Part shown: piece after piece, positions 24,421-37,880 of the stretch
Numbering within the stretch: position 1 is the first letter of the stretch
Layout of the letters: each line of letters opens with the position of its first letter
Source of the DNA: Vitis vinifera
Taxonomy: Eukaryota; Streptophyta; Magnoliopsida; Vitales; Vitaceae
NCBI RefSeq assembly: GCF_030704535.1
Contig: NC_081813.1
Location: 2,380,001 to 2,444,000, forward strand
Direction of reading: 5' to 3'
DNA: 64,000 nucleotides
The notes under the pieces: model-generated
The model's database searches: none
Told to the model about the DNA's origin: nothing
What the model saw: only the letters and a program-made list of their open reading frames with translations
Program-made: the position numbers and the translations under genes

Positions 24421-25562
24421 TAAAAATTTTAAAATTCATGAAACAATTTAAAATTATTAATTATGTCTTATTTAGTTTATAAGACATATAGGAATAATAT
24501 TTGAAAAGAAATAATATATTATATATAGCAACAATATTAAACCATATATAGAGAGTATATATATTAATTTGAAAATGAATAACATATTATATATATTATA
24601 TTATAATAAAATCATAGGTTAATTTTATTTTATTTTTATAAAAAAAATACTATTTTAGCATATGTTAGAAACATAAAAATATTAACATCTTTATCATTTT
24701 TTGGGTTAAAAATTAATAATAAATATTTAAACTAATAATTTTTCATAATATTTTATTTAAATTGAATAATTAATAAAGTTTAACTTTTTAAAAATGAGTC
24801 AAAATTTTCATTCCATGTACTCATTTAGAATTGAATTATCAACATAATATTATGAAAAAAATTATTTTATATGTAATTAATTAGATTGGTTTTTTAATTT
24901 CAAAATTATTTTTAAAAATTAAAAAATTCATGAAATAATTTAAAACTATTAATTATATCTTATTTAGTATTTGAAAAGAAATAATAGATTATATATAGCA
25001 ACATATTAAACCATATATAAAGATTATATATATTAATTTGAAAAGGAATAACATATTATATATATGATATTAAATAAAATTATAGGTTAATTTTATTTTA
25101 TTTTTATAAAAAAAAATACTATTTTAGCATATGTTAGAAACATAAAAATATTAACATCTTTATCATTTTTTGGGTTAAAAATTAATAATAAATATTTAAA
25201 CTAATAATTTTTCATAATATTTTATTTAAATTGAATAATTAATAAAGTTTAACTTTTTAAAAATGAGCAAAATTTTCATTCCATGTACTCATTTAGAATT
25301 GAATTATCAACATAATATTATAAAAAATTTTATTTTATATGTAATTAATTAGATTGGTTTTTAAATTTCAAAATTATTTTTAAAAATTAAAAAATTCATG
25401 AAATAATTTAAAATTATTAATTATATCTTATTTAGTTTATAAGATATATGGCAACAATATTTGAAAATGAATAATAAATTATATATAGCAACAATATTCA
25501 ATTATATATAAAGATTACATATATTAAATTGAAAAGGAATAATATATCATATAAATTAGGAA
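24421..25562. repeat. ~480-bp tandem repeat, about 2.4 units, inside the hAT element
   Basis: Unit 1 starts at about 24421 (ttttaaaattcatgaaacaa), unit 2 at about 24911 and a truncated unit 3 at about 25379. Units 1 and 2 share long identical stretches such as 'catatgttagaaacataaaa' and 'ttcattccatgtactcattt', so the duplication is fairly recent relative to the insertion. AT-rich, non-coding. Confidence 0.85.
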
Positions 25563-28183
25563 TAATATTTAAGATTTGCAAGACTAAATCCTATTAAATC
25601 AAGTAATAAAATTCTAACCTATTCTATGATTGAATTAAATTATTCAATATTCTATATGAATTTGTTACCTAGGTCAAACGACTCAAACCTCCTCCTGCCC
25701 AGGCTGCCCTAACCCCCTCTGTTTCTTCTTCTTCCCCAGCAACACCACGCCTCTATCTTCTTCTTCTTCCCCAAAACAGCAACAGCCCTAAGCCCTTACA
25801 CAGCAACACCACGAAGGCCCTCTTCTTCTTCTTCCCCAACTCAGCAGTCAGCAACACCACGAAGATGTTGATGCACTGATGCAACCCTCTGTCTTCTTCC
25901 CCAAACCACGAAGACGCAGCCTCTCGTGGCACGATTTGCTACCTTCCACCAAGCACCGCACCAAAGATGAGGATTATAAACTCCGACAATGGTGGATTTC
26001 TTCAACTGAGCCTCTTTTTAAAGGCTTTTGAAAAATTGAAAGGGTCACAGACTCACAGGTTTGTCAAATCTTCACGGGTTTTTTTTTTTATTTTCATAGG
26101 TTTCGTAGGTTTTCTTTTACAGAGGAATCTCTGCTTTCTCTGAAAAATCAAGATTTGTTGTGGGGCTTTTTGCAGAGAATCCATTGAATTTTTTCCTCGA
26201 GTTGCCCGAGTTAACTCGGAATATCGGTCGACTCATCCGAGTCCAACCGATTCAGGCCGAGTCTAGGTATCTGGTATCGGACTCGTCGCGGTCCACTTCG
26301 AGGCGGATACGACTCGGCCGATTTTTTGAACGCTGATCCAACCCACCATTTCTCGCTCATTATTCCATCACCACCTTTTCTCTCTCTACTCTGCCTTTTA
26401 TACCCATGTCCCATGCTAACCACATGCATGCTTTCTTATTCATTCTATCACCACTTCGTTTGTTCATACCCATCACTGTACTCTCTCTCGGATCTCCATT
26501 CACATACTTAGTTTGTCATCTTTTTTTTCAGATTTACATCATTTCACACCCACATCTACACATGCACTCATCATCTTGCATTCTCTCTCTCTACACCACG
26601 CTCTCTTTGAATACCGCCTACCCACTAATCCACCCCACACTACATCGTGCCCATCATTTGCAGTTCACCTCTCACTATACCCACGGGCATGGGACTCATT
26701 CATACCCTTGTCACGCTACCATCATACCCATAACCCTATACCCATTATACCCCCATGCATATCCGTTTCTCACCACCTTCTCTCTCTCGATATCCCATCT
26801 TTTCTAAGCATCCATGGTCAATCCGCGCATCACTCCCAGTATCTTAATCTCTTTCATGTTATCATGCTGCGGCAGTTGGAGAGGGATTCTCCTTCAAGTG
26901 ATTTCTTTGTCACAGGTGCTTTCAAGGAGATACAATTGACTGAAGGAAAATTGACCCAAGGAGAAGCTCCGCGGCATCACTATGCAAACAGGTCACCAGT
27001 TTGTTCTTAACTCCTGTCATCATTTACAGTAGGGGGTTTCGAGGTCACCTACCTTCCCATAGGGTTTGGTGAGATTGTTGATATCAATCTAGTGTGGTTC
27101 GTGATTTGGCGAGATATACAAGCTGAAGGATAAAAAGTAGCAGCCCCTATTCACCGAATGGATTTACGGGTTGAGCAGAATATAGAAATCCATGCTCAAA
27201 TGTCATCAGAAGCAGTCCCGTCAAGCATTTTTGACTGTTTCTGGCCAACTGCAAGTTGAGACTTATGCATGTGCTATTGGCAGTGTTTATACCTTTGGGC
27301 CATGTGGCATTCTTGGTTTTCTTCTTATTTGTTTCCTTTGAAAATGATTTCTCAAATCCCCTTTTGTAAATATTTTTCCCAAATCCTGATTTTCAAATAA
27401 TCCAAATTTTCCCATTTTCCATCCTTAGAATTTTTGGATACCGAAATCCCATTTTCAATAAAATTTGGTTGCCATTTTCCTTCCGGCAAGCCACTTTTGC
27501 ATTTTCTTTGCTTTTAAAATGTTTTAAAAATAAGTAAGAATTAAATTCCGTAATTCCAAGTGATGGAATTTATGGAATTGATTCATGCAAAATAAATGGG
27601 CTTTGGTGGGGGCCTTACATATGAGATTTCAAGATTGATTAACTAATTGTTTGCTTCATTGGCCACATGTGATTGATTTACTCTATTCCTTGATATGCTC
27701 TTAATTATATATGTTTATTGTTCACTAACTATGTTTCATGATAGTGCATTCGTGATCGCCGCCCAGGTACGCATCTATTCATATTTTGCTCATTCTTTAT
27801 ACATGTTTTGCTTCTCATATTGTGCATGATCGATTTGAGTATTCATCGATTTTCTTGTTGACTGCCACGTCAGCTTCATTCTATTAGTAGAGACTCGACA
27901 TTAGGGACTTAGAGGGGTGCTACGGTATTTACCGTACCTTTCCGATAAGTAACCTGACCCTCGAACCCGATCCGGTTTTTCACAGACCGCATTTTTCAAA
28001 ATAAGGAGTCACACTTAGGGTTTTTCTTTCTTATTTTGTTTACCCTTTAAAAATAAAACAAAAATAAGTGGCGACTCCAAGTCATTTTCTTAATCAATAA
28101 AAATCAATTTTTCAAATAAAATAAAAATCGAGCTCGTCATTCGAGTGGGAAACGCATCGAGCAATCGAAATGCGGGGTCCACA

Positions 28184-29466
28184 CAAAGAAATTTCCCATC
28201 CCAAATTTTAAAATTTTTTAAAGTGATTTTTAAATGCAAAAAGTAAATTTACATTTTTTGTATTTATTTTTTTATATAAAATTTATTATTATTTTTTGCT
28301 TTTTAGAAATAGAAAATATAAAATATATCCAAATAAGGTATAAGTGTACATATAAATACTCTTTTTTTAAATAAAATAAAATGCTAATAAATTTATATAA
28401 GATACAAGAAATTTTTAAAACTTGCATGGAGAAAATATAATTGTTAAAAAATATGAATTATTAAAAAAAATTACTACCTTCAATTTAAGGTTTCTAGGAT
28501 TTTTTATTTTTATATGAAAGTTTCTTATTTAAAAAATAATAATAATAATAATTTGGATATCAAATACGATAACACTTCTTAAAAGGTAGTAGTTTTTAAA
28601 AATTAATTAAAAATAATTCTCCGATATTAAAAAAAAAATAAAAAGCTTTCTCACTTTAAATTTCAAAATTTTCAAAATTTAAGGATATGATATTGGAGTT
28701 TTTGACTAAAATATTTCCTTTAAAAAAAAGCAACCCAATTTAGTTTAATTAACAATGCCATTAGTAGTTCGTTAGGTACACGTGGACGTCCACGCTGCTC
28801 ATAGCTATGGCTTTGATTTTTAATGAAAAAATCCACGTGTAGGGAAAGAACTAGAATGAACGTTATTTTTTCGTGTTTTTATTTTCAAGGATTGTTTTAA
28901 GAAGTAAATATACAAATATATAAAATAATTAAAAATAAAATATTAATAAATAAAATTTTATTTTATAAAAATTAAAAAATAATTTTTAAAAACCGTAATC
29001 AAAAATTATTTTTTAAAACAATTATCCTAACTCATCCTATAATTATTCTTTTCCACTCAAAATTTATCTCATTAAAAAATGAATATCAAATGGTGTGAAA
29101 AATAAAAAAACGTTACATTGATTTTATTTTATTTATTTGTATGCATACATTAAATAATTATTGGTTTATTGCATCATTAAATTAATAATATAATAATCAT
29201 TTGATAATCTTGTCATCAACCTCCTTGATAAAGGCCACCTTTTGTTTTAATCAATTTTGGTTGAAACGACGCCGTTGCACTCTTTCGTTTGTAACCAAGG
29301 CAATAGAGTGTTCTCAGCCGTACGATACTTACATAGTTACGCATTCACCGTCGGATCCTCAGACCACCCCCTTAAATACCCAAAACCCAACCCTAACCCT
29401 AGTCTTTGCATCGTCCTCATCGTCGCCGGAGACCAATCGAGCAATCACCACCACCCACAATCACAA
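28184..29466. other. AT-rich intergenic region and S30 promoter
   Basis: No gene. 28190-28730 is AT-rich. 28855-29045 resembles the AT-rich MITE group (ends 'agaatgaacgttattttttc' and 'aattatcctaactcatcc'). 29250-29466 is the S30 promoter and leader. Confidence 0.5.
29372..29402 (+). promoter_or_regulatory. TATA-like box and telo-box of the eS30 gene
   Basis: ttaaata at 29372-29378 and the telomere-like aaccctaaccctag at 29389-29402 lie 65-95 bp before the start codon. Telo-boxes near the transcription start are characteristic of plant ribosomal protein genes. The match fits the gene identity; the exact start site is not known. Confidence 0.6.
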
Positions 29467-30173
<707 letters not shown>

Positions 30174-30566
30174 TTCTAGAATGTAAGAAGTTTTTGTGGG
30201 TGGAGGCCATTTAGTTTGGCCTCCCTCAAGCTCTTTGTTTTTCGTTCTACTTTTGCTTCTTTGATTCAAGAACAATGTGTTAGGTTTAGTTTGGCATTTT
30301 CATAATTGGATGTGTTGATTTGAATTTTCAGTTTACTGGGAAATGGCATTCTTTCCCAACAAGAACACTATCTTGTTTAGTGGTAGCACTTGGTTTGATT
30401 TGTAGTTAGTTTAAACTTGACATGGGTTAGTAGATTTAGAACTCGTTTGATAGTAATTTTAGGAAATGTTTCTAATACTGAAAACGTCTCCTAAAATCAC
30501 TACCAAACATACTCTAAGAGTTTGTTTGGTAGTGATTTTAGAAAACCCTTTTAAAACTAGTTTGAT
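30174..30566. other. 3' region of eS30 and small MITE cluster
   Basis: Holds the S30 3' UTR and, at 30438-30515, a near-perfect palindromic MITE. It is followed at 30516 by another single end of the same family (agtttgtttggtagtgattt). No gene. Confidence 0.5.
30438..30515. mobile_element. Foldback MITE, ~78 bp
   Basis: Arms of about 33 bp: agaactcgtttgatagtaat on the left, and agagtatgtttggtagtgat as the reverse complement of the right, separated by about 12 bp. The same family appears at 45904-46027 and probably at 60481-60610. Confidence 0.65.
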
Positions 30567-31291
30567 ATGAAAATTGTGACTCATTTAACACATTTAATAA
30601 TTATGTTCTCCTTTTTAATAATCAAATTAAGTTTTACATATATTCATATGATTAAATGAACTAATTTATTAAAAAATAAATTTAAAACGAGTTAAATACG
30701 GGTTAAATAGTTTAAAGATATAATTAGGTTAATAACAAGATTATTAAATGGGTTAATTTGGGTTAAATTTGTATTATACAGATGGACGAAAAAATTATAT
30801 GTTAACACGAATTTGATCTAAACTCATTTATACTCAATCTAACCCTTCTAATCCCACAACGTATTAGAATTTATCTATATATTTTTTTTAATGGGCCTTG
30901 AGCCATTTCCTCTCATGGTCTATGGATTGGGACGGTAAAATTTAATACGATTTTCGTGGGATTAGAGGGATTAGATTGAGTATAAATGAGTTTAGATCAA
31001 ATTCGTGTTGATATATAATTTTTTCGTCATTTTGTATAATGGGAATTTAACCCGAATTAACTCATTTACTAATCTTGTTATTAACCTAATTATATACCTT
31101 TAAACTATTTAACTTGTATTTGACTCATTTTAAATTTATTTTCAAATAAATTAGTTCATTTAATCATAAAAATGTTTGGTTTAGACATTAATCATAAACA
31201 TATATAAAACTTAATCTAATTATTAAAAAGGAGAACCTAATTATTAAATGGGTTAAATGAGGAATCTTCTATAGTTTTTGTCACGTCACAA
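30567..31291. repeat. Large inverted repeat made of two opposite copies of the dispersed repeat
   Basis: Left arm about 30567-30860 and right arm about 30947-31291 are reverse complements of each other over about 290 bp, with scattered differences and a ~86-bp spacer. Example words: 'tataattaggttaataacaa' on the left, 'tgttattaacctaattatat' on the right. Outer ends are gaaaattgtga and tcacaattttc. The right arm is also the left end of block A. Confidence 0.8.
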
Positions 31292-33612
31292 TTTTCATGC
31301 CAACCATACATTGAATTCATATATATCATTTTAAAATATGGTTTTCACAATTCTATAAAATTGAATTTATATTAAAGGTATTTTTTGAAAATATACCTCC
31401 CACAATTTTCATGTGGGCCTGATCAGGGTGGGGTTTCTAGGCTATACTAAAAGGCATATTTGCAATAAACATGGCCATCCGAAAATCGATGGCTTTGTGG
31501 GCAACCATAGAGGGTATCCCTCAATGCATTCATGGGCCTTTAATGGGCCATGAGCCCATTTCCATTCATGGCCCATGGGGCATAGGTTGGTGATTGGGCC
31601 TAGGCAAAGGCCCAATCACAATCAATGAAGCCCACAACCACCACAACTCATTGATGGTGTGTGCAGTATTGACAGAGTCATTATAGCACACCGTTACAGT
31701 TTTTTCATTTATGATCCGTACAACACTGCATTTATTTGAATTTTAAAACATTTAAGAACCATTATTTGACTGAATGGGGCCTAGCCTAGCTTAGGGGTTG
31801 TTTGGATGGGTTTTTGATGCAAAATCAGATATAAATGGACAACATGGGTTGTTTTTATGGTGAGAAAATGCTCTGCCCGTCACAATCAATTCTGAAATGA
31901 ACTCTTCCTTTAAGAGGCTGTATGGGAATTTTCAGAAATGACCAGCCCAAGAAGAGAATGGGCCTCTTGAGAAGGATTTTTTATTATTATTATTTTCAAA
32001 AAGGTAATAAAAATATTAAAATTTTAAGATTTAAGTTGGGTTGGACTTGAATTAGGTTTTTTCAACTCGAACCTAATCTGAGTTGGGCTCAGTTAAGCCC
32101 GTATCTAAATTTTTCTTTTTTTAAAAAATAAAATAAAATAAAAACTTGAAAATGTGTAACAATGGTAGTAATAATATTTTTAAAATTTTGAATAATATAT
32201 GTGATAAAATATAATAATTAATTTTTTTATTTTAATTTTATAAAATATATTATATGTTGTTGTGGGATGCACTTGGTAGAAGCTTTGCACACGTTGGTAA
32301 GCCTAATTTGGAGTCGTTCTCAAGGGTCAAAAAAATGATAACCAACCACATGTTATAATGAATGTTATAATAAATGTTAATTAAGTATTATTTATGACTT
32401 CCATTAATACTCATTAATACTATTTATGAGTAACATTAATATTCATTAATAAAAATATTTGAAAAAGATATTAATCAAAGACGGTAAGATGAAACCTAAT
32501 AAGAATGAAGTTATTTATATTTTTTAGTATTTTACTTTAATTAAGTATTAAGAAGTAAAAAAAAACTAACATGTTTATTTTAGCATTTGGAAAAAAGTCA
32601 AATGTTTTGGTTTTTTCTATTCAATCAAAAAATTTAAGAAATGAATAATAAGTCAAGAAATAAATAAATAATTTAAAATCTAAAAATAATTTGATTTTAG
32701 TAAAAAGTAAAAAAAAACAAACACCGCGATATTGGGTAAAACTTAATACTTATTACTTAATGACTTAAGTTGATTTTAAGCTAAATTATATTTAAATTAT
32801 TGACTTAAAATTTATTATTTTATTCTTGTTTTAAGTATTGAGGTCGTTTGATAAAATAAATTTAAAATTTATTTTACATTATTAAATTAACATATTTATT
32901 TTCATAAATTATAATTATGGTAAAAAAATGTCTAAGCAACAATGAAGGTGGTGAAGTATTAAAAAAGAGTGTTGAAGTAATTAAGATAAATAATAAAAAA
33001 AAAAAAGTAAAATAAAAATATGAACTTAAAAATAAGCTAATTATTTTTTATTTTTTACTTTTAAGTATGTTATTAAGTTATTTTATCAAACATGTTTAAT
33101 TTACTTAATAACTTAAAATTTTAAATTATTAAATTGTTTTATCAAACATCCATTTTGACATGAACTTAATTGTATAATCATCTCATATGTACTTAGAAAA
33201 CACGAGAAAATTGTAATTTTCAAATATTACAAATTATTGTTATAGGATATAAGGAAACAATGAATATGATAACATGAAATTTGGATTTGAGTAGTTCAAA
33301 ATATTTAAATTTTGGTGAGAATGATTTTGTTTTAATTTTATTTCTAATTTAGTAAATGATTCAAACACAAAAAAAATAATAAGAAATGAAATAAATTTTT
33401 ATCCTCATTTCCTTATTCTAATGCTTCCAATAATATGCTTTAAAAATTTATAAGATTTTTTTATTTTTCAACTCCCATGTGTTATTAACATGGAAATATG
33501 CATGCCAAATGTAACAACAAATTGAACAAAGAGCATAATTATTTTAGATTGTGACAAATTATCATTGAGATTGAAATTATTTTCCTTTTAAAGATTCGTA
33601 ATTTTGTGATGT

Positions 33613-36600
33613 TGTGGACCTCGCATTTCGGCTCATGCGTTTCCCACTCGATGGCGAGCTCGATTTTTCATTTGAAAAATTGATTTTTATTGATTAAGAA
33701 AAATTGACTTGGAGTCGCCACTTATTTTTGTTTTATTTTTAAAAGGGTAAACAAAATAAGAAAGAAAAACCCTAAGTACGACTCCTGGTTTTGGAAAAGG
33801 TGATCTACTGAAAATCAGATCGGGCTCGGGGGTCAGGTTACTTATCGAGAATGTACGGTGAGGACCATAACACCCCTCTAAGTCCCTAAAGTCGGGTCTC
33901 TACTAATAAAATGAAGTTGACGTGGCAATTTACGAGTAAATCAATGAATATCCTGGATGATCATGCACACACAATAGTCAAGACATGCATAGACAACGAT
34001 TAGAGGGAAAATGGGTACATACCTGGGCAATGAGTCACCATGCGCTATCAATAGAGAGGGTTAGTGCACAATTTAAGAATAATCGCATGTATGTCAGAGA
34101 GTAGGGTAAATCAATCACGTATGATAATCAAAGCAAGCGATCTATCAATCAGTCATAAAGTCACACATGTTGGACCCTCACCAAAGCCCGTTTATTTCAC
34201 ATGAATTAATATCACAGATTCTATTATTCCAGGATTATGAAAAACTCATTCATGCTTATTGAAAGTAAGAGGAGCAGAAGATTGTTTGAAAACCAGAATG
34301 GAATTAAAACTACTTGAGAGAAAATCGGATTTTTGAAATTTATTTGAAAATTTGGAATCCCAGAGGTTATTTGAAAATTGGAATTTTAGAGTTTATTTGG
34401 AGATCCGACTTTTAGAAACTGAATGTGAGAACGAGAATTTTAGAAATTGAATTTGAACGAGGTTGGGAATTTGAAAAATGATTTGAGAGTTCGGGATTTA
34501 AAATAAGTGGATAAGCGGATGAGCGAATAAGTAAATGAATGTGATAGTGACGATGGTGAAATAATAAATATCAGGTAAATAATTACGCATGATGGAACTT
34601 TTAGAGGTTGGAGACTAAACTTATAGATTGAAAGTTTAAGAAATTGTTTAAAGATGAGATCTTCAATATATGAACAAGTGAACAAATAAATGGATGTGAC
34701 AACATTAATAACGAAAATAATTACTAAATAGTTGATTGTGAACAGTGGAGTTTTTGATATTGGAAATTAAATTTGGACGTTGAGTTTTTGAAGAATTGGA
34801 CTTTAAGGGATGAGATTTTTAAAGGAGGATAAATAAACACATGAAGAATAATAATAATAATTAACAAAACTTAATATTTAAACAAATGAAATAGTGAAAA
34901 TTTTGAGATTGAAAATTTAATTAGGACGTTAGATTTTTAATGAATTGGGCTTTAGGAAATGAAACTTTTAAAGGAGGATAAATAAACACATGAGGAATAA
35001 TAATAATGGTTAACAAAGATAATATTTAAACAAATGAAATTGAATAGTGGAAATTTTGAGATTAAAATTTAATTAGGACATTAGATTTTTTTTATGAATT
35101 GGGCTTTAGGAAATGAAATTTTTAAAGGAGGATAAATAAATACATGAGAAACAATAATGACAATTAACAAACATAATATTTAAACAATGAAATTGGATAA
35201 TGGAAATTTTCAGATTGAAATTTAATTAGGAAATTGGATTCTTGAAGAATTGGGCTTTAAGGAATGAGATTTTTTTAAAGAGGATAGAAAATACATAAGA
35301 AATAATAATAATAATTAACAAACAAATTTGAATAGTGGAAATTTTGGGATTGAGAATTTAATTAGGACATTTAATTTTTGAAGATTTGAACTTTAAGGAT
35401 CGAGATTTTTTTCTAAAAGAAATAAATAAATAAATATGGAATAGTAATGATAATTAACAAAAACGATATTTAAGTGAATGAAAGTGAATAGTGGAATTTT
35501 TCAAATAAATAAAAATTAAATTCGGAAGTCGGGATTTTGAAAAATTGTTTAAAGATAGAGATTTTAAAATACATAAATGAATAAATAATAATAATAACAA
35601 TGAAAATGATAATGGTTAAATTCATAAATTGAAAATTATATTCGAAAATTAGAGTTTTGAAGCATTACTTAAAGACGGGAGTTTTAAAGACTGAATTTAA
35701 AAAAACCAAAATAAAAATAAAAATAAATAAATCTTGATATCAAAAGATAGAGGATGGATTAAAATAAAATAAGATGTAGTCTTTGTGGTACACTGGGAAG
35801 CAAGAGCCCCAGCTAGGAGGCCAATACCCAGAAACAATATCATAGTGATGGTAAGGGTCCAAATAAAAATAAAAACTCTCTATCTACACGCCATAGAAAG
35901 AAAGAAAAGGCTTCAACGTCATCCACTAAAGCCCTCACCGGTTTCAGACCCCTGCTGTCTCCACCTAGGTATCACCCAAAACCGGGCCACCTCATTAACA
36001 TGACTTCTCAAATTTTTGAGAACTGCCTTCTACACCGAGGATGAGGTCCCTACCACCTTCAAAGAGCTGATAGAAAGACAATGCAACCACACGAGGCTTG
36101 ACTGTCTTTAGACTTTCAGAAGCTCCCAAGGAAATCCCAATTATCACCGAATGAACTACAATCCATGACTCCAAAACCTGAACCATAATGCGATGGCGGG
36201 CGAGCTCCGGTGATCTCGGTACACCGGTGGCAAAGCTGGACCCACCGCGGGTGACCATGTGCGGGATTTCATGCGCTGGGGAAGGGAATGAAATAAACGG
36301 GAAAGGAGTCATGGGGTATGGTTGAGAAGATGTTGAGTTGAATGAGACGAATGTGGTAGGGGGATCCTATTCCGTGAGCATGGAATATGAGAACCAGTGG
36401 GTATGAGGGCTAAGGTGGCCATGCATGGGGGGGAATACGTGTCGAGCAATGAGAGAGAACGAGGGAAGCGGGCTGGTATTCTTGCTCATGGATGGCGTGG
36501 GTGATGATAGATGGTTGGATAAATACATAATGAAATCAGGTGGGATAAATGGTTAATGGTGAGTGCAAAATATGGGCATGCATGGTGACAGGTTTGCATG

Positions 36601-37880
36601 AGAATTCAGGATGGTGGGGAAAATGGATATTTGATGTGGTGAAGAAAGAGAATGGTGGTAAAACAAAAAGAGGTGAGGGAAAACGGGTTCGGTGGTAGCA
36701 GGTAACATGGTGGATTAGATGGATGGTGATATAGGAAATAAATGGTGAATGGTGGGTGTGGGTAGCATGAAAGACGAGAGATGGGTATGGTGGTGTTTGA
36801 AATGCGTGGGGATGAGATGTGGGCATAGGAATGACGGTCAGGTCTGCATGAGAATAGATGGGTATTAATTTGTGGGAGAATGGGTATGAAATAGGTGTGA
36901 AGGGCAGCCATGGGCACGTTGGGTATAATGGGTAGATACTGCCAGTTTTGGATGATGAACTCTTTGCATGCAAGCTTCTCTGTTTACAGATATTAAAAGA
37001 AGAACAAAGATCATAAAAACAGAGCATACATCTCGTCAACGTCCCTGCTTCATCTGAAAACATGGGTGGCTCAATCGGTTTTATCAAATACAAGAAACAG
37101 CCTTTGTGTCTAGGTCTTCATTTACAGAAAGGATCACAAATATAGGAGCCAAAGCAACAAAAAAACGAGGGAAGGATAATCAAGGAATAAAGTAGAAAAA
37201 CATGAGTGTATCAAGCCTCATGTCGGGTGGTATCCATGGGCAGATACAGGTGGGAAGATCTCAAGCCAGAGCCACAAAATACGCGAGAAACAGATCTCGT
37301 TAACTCCAAACTAAACCATAAGGATAACGGCAAAATCAACAACAACAAACAAGTGATCCAGAAAAATCAATGAAATTCAACATGAAATCCAACCCAGACT
37401 GATGAGCAATGCAAAGCAAACCAAAATGAGAAAAGGACGAGGAGAATATGAATCAAAGGGAGCAAGAGACTCACCCCAAACTCACCTGCAGCTGCCTCCT
37501 TTCTCTGTTATCTCCTTCTCTAGTAAGTTCTCCTTTAAGATCAATGGAACCAGCCAGCTCCCTTCTCTGTGACCCCTCTAATGGCCTCCTCCCTTTCAGA
37601 TCTCAGACTCTCCTCTCGTATCTGCTTTTTCTCTCCTGTTTCTATCTTCCACAACAAGCCACTACCAGCTCCACTATTCCTCCATCAGCCAGTATGGCTT
37701 CCCTCCTCTCTGACGTGGCCGGCCATCACGTCTTTGCCGTGTCTGTGAGGCTGCTCTCCTTGCAGAAAGGGGTCCCCCCGTTTGCCTAGGGTGCTGCCCG
37801 CTGCTGGTGATGAGGAGGCCCCCTTCCAATGTCATCAAAAAAACTAAAAGGTCCCCCGGCTCCTAAAAGAGGGGTCTACA
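33613..37880 (+). mobile_element. Long solo-LTR-like element, second copy
   Basis: Starts TGTGGACCTCGCATTTCGG and ends GGGGTCTACA, flanked by the 5-bp duplication gatgt (33608-33612 and 37881-37885). The paralogous block B has the uninterrupted site 'catgttcttctttt' near 48198, confirming the boundaries. 4,268 bp, with no gag/pol and no internal second LTR: a solo LTR of a long-LTR (probably Gypsy) family, or a coding-less derivative. Its GC-rich right half contains long open frames on both strands rich in His, Pro and Ser, without recognisable domains. Inserted after the block duplication, so younger than it. Confidence 0.8.
34590..35690 (+). repeat. ~147-bp tandem repeats inside the LTR element
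   Basis: Units share 'gaattgggctttaRgaaatg', 'tttttaaaggaggataaata', 'aataataataattaacaaa' and 'ttgagattgaaatttaatta'. The 'ggctttaRg' word recurs at about 34799, 34946, 35101, 35248 and 35388. Five clear units plus degraded flanking ones. Confidence 0.8.

Larger units (their letters stand above)
23100..26335 (-). mobile_element. hAT DNA transposon, internally deleted, nested in the LTR element
   Basis: Ends CATGGTTCAAA and TTTGAACGCTG form short TIRs flanked by an 8-bp duplication atccaacc (23092-23099 and 26336-26343), the hAT hallmark. Both ends carry clusters of 'tatcgg', 'actcgg' and related subterminal motifs, typical of hAT transposase binding regions. The minus strand holds only a BED zinc-finger start and a linker (23687-23944 and on to about 23400, ending near IDPYMFPSQ). 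The catalytic and dimerisation domains are missing. It is a non-autonomous deletion derivative, and the middle is filled by AT-rich tandem repeats. Confidence 0.88.
21793..28183 (-). mobile_element. Long solo-LTR-like element (LTR-retrotransposon remnant) interrupted by a hAT transposon
   Basis: Read on the minus strand, it starts TGTGGACCCCGCATTTCG at 28183 and ends at TG-complement 21793 (plus strand TGTAAACCCCC). It is flanked by a 5-bp duplication caaag (21788-21792 and 28184-28188). TG...CA ends plus a 5-bp duplication are typical of LTR retroelements. The first ~280 bp (27905-28183) match the start of the element at 33613. No gag or pol and no second internal LTR are seen, so I read it as a solo LTR of a long-LTR, probably Gypsy-type, family. 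A coding-less derivative is the alternative. Net of the nested hAT it is about 3.15 kb. Apparently old, since it differs substantially from the other copy. Confidence 0.75.

Noticed and set aside
26326-27010. Overlapping open frames of 61-165 codons rich in His, Pro, Ser and Thr
   Set aside because: They lie in the low-stop, C-rich part of the LTR element, in several frames at once, with no recognisable domain.
36536-37093. 185-codon minus-strand frame and overlapping 103-codon frame
   Set aside because: Equivalent C-rich part of the second LTR element. Composition resembles 26326-27010 on the other strand, so it reflects repeat composition and not a gene.
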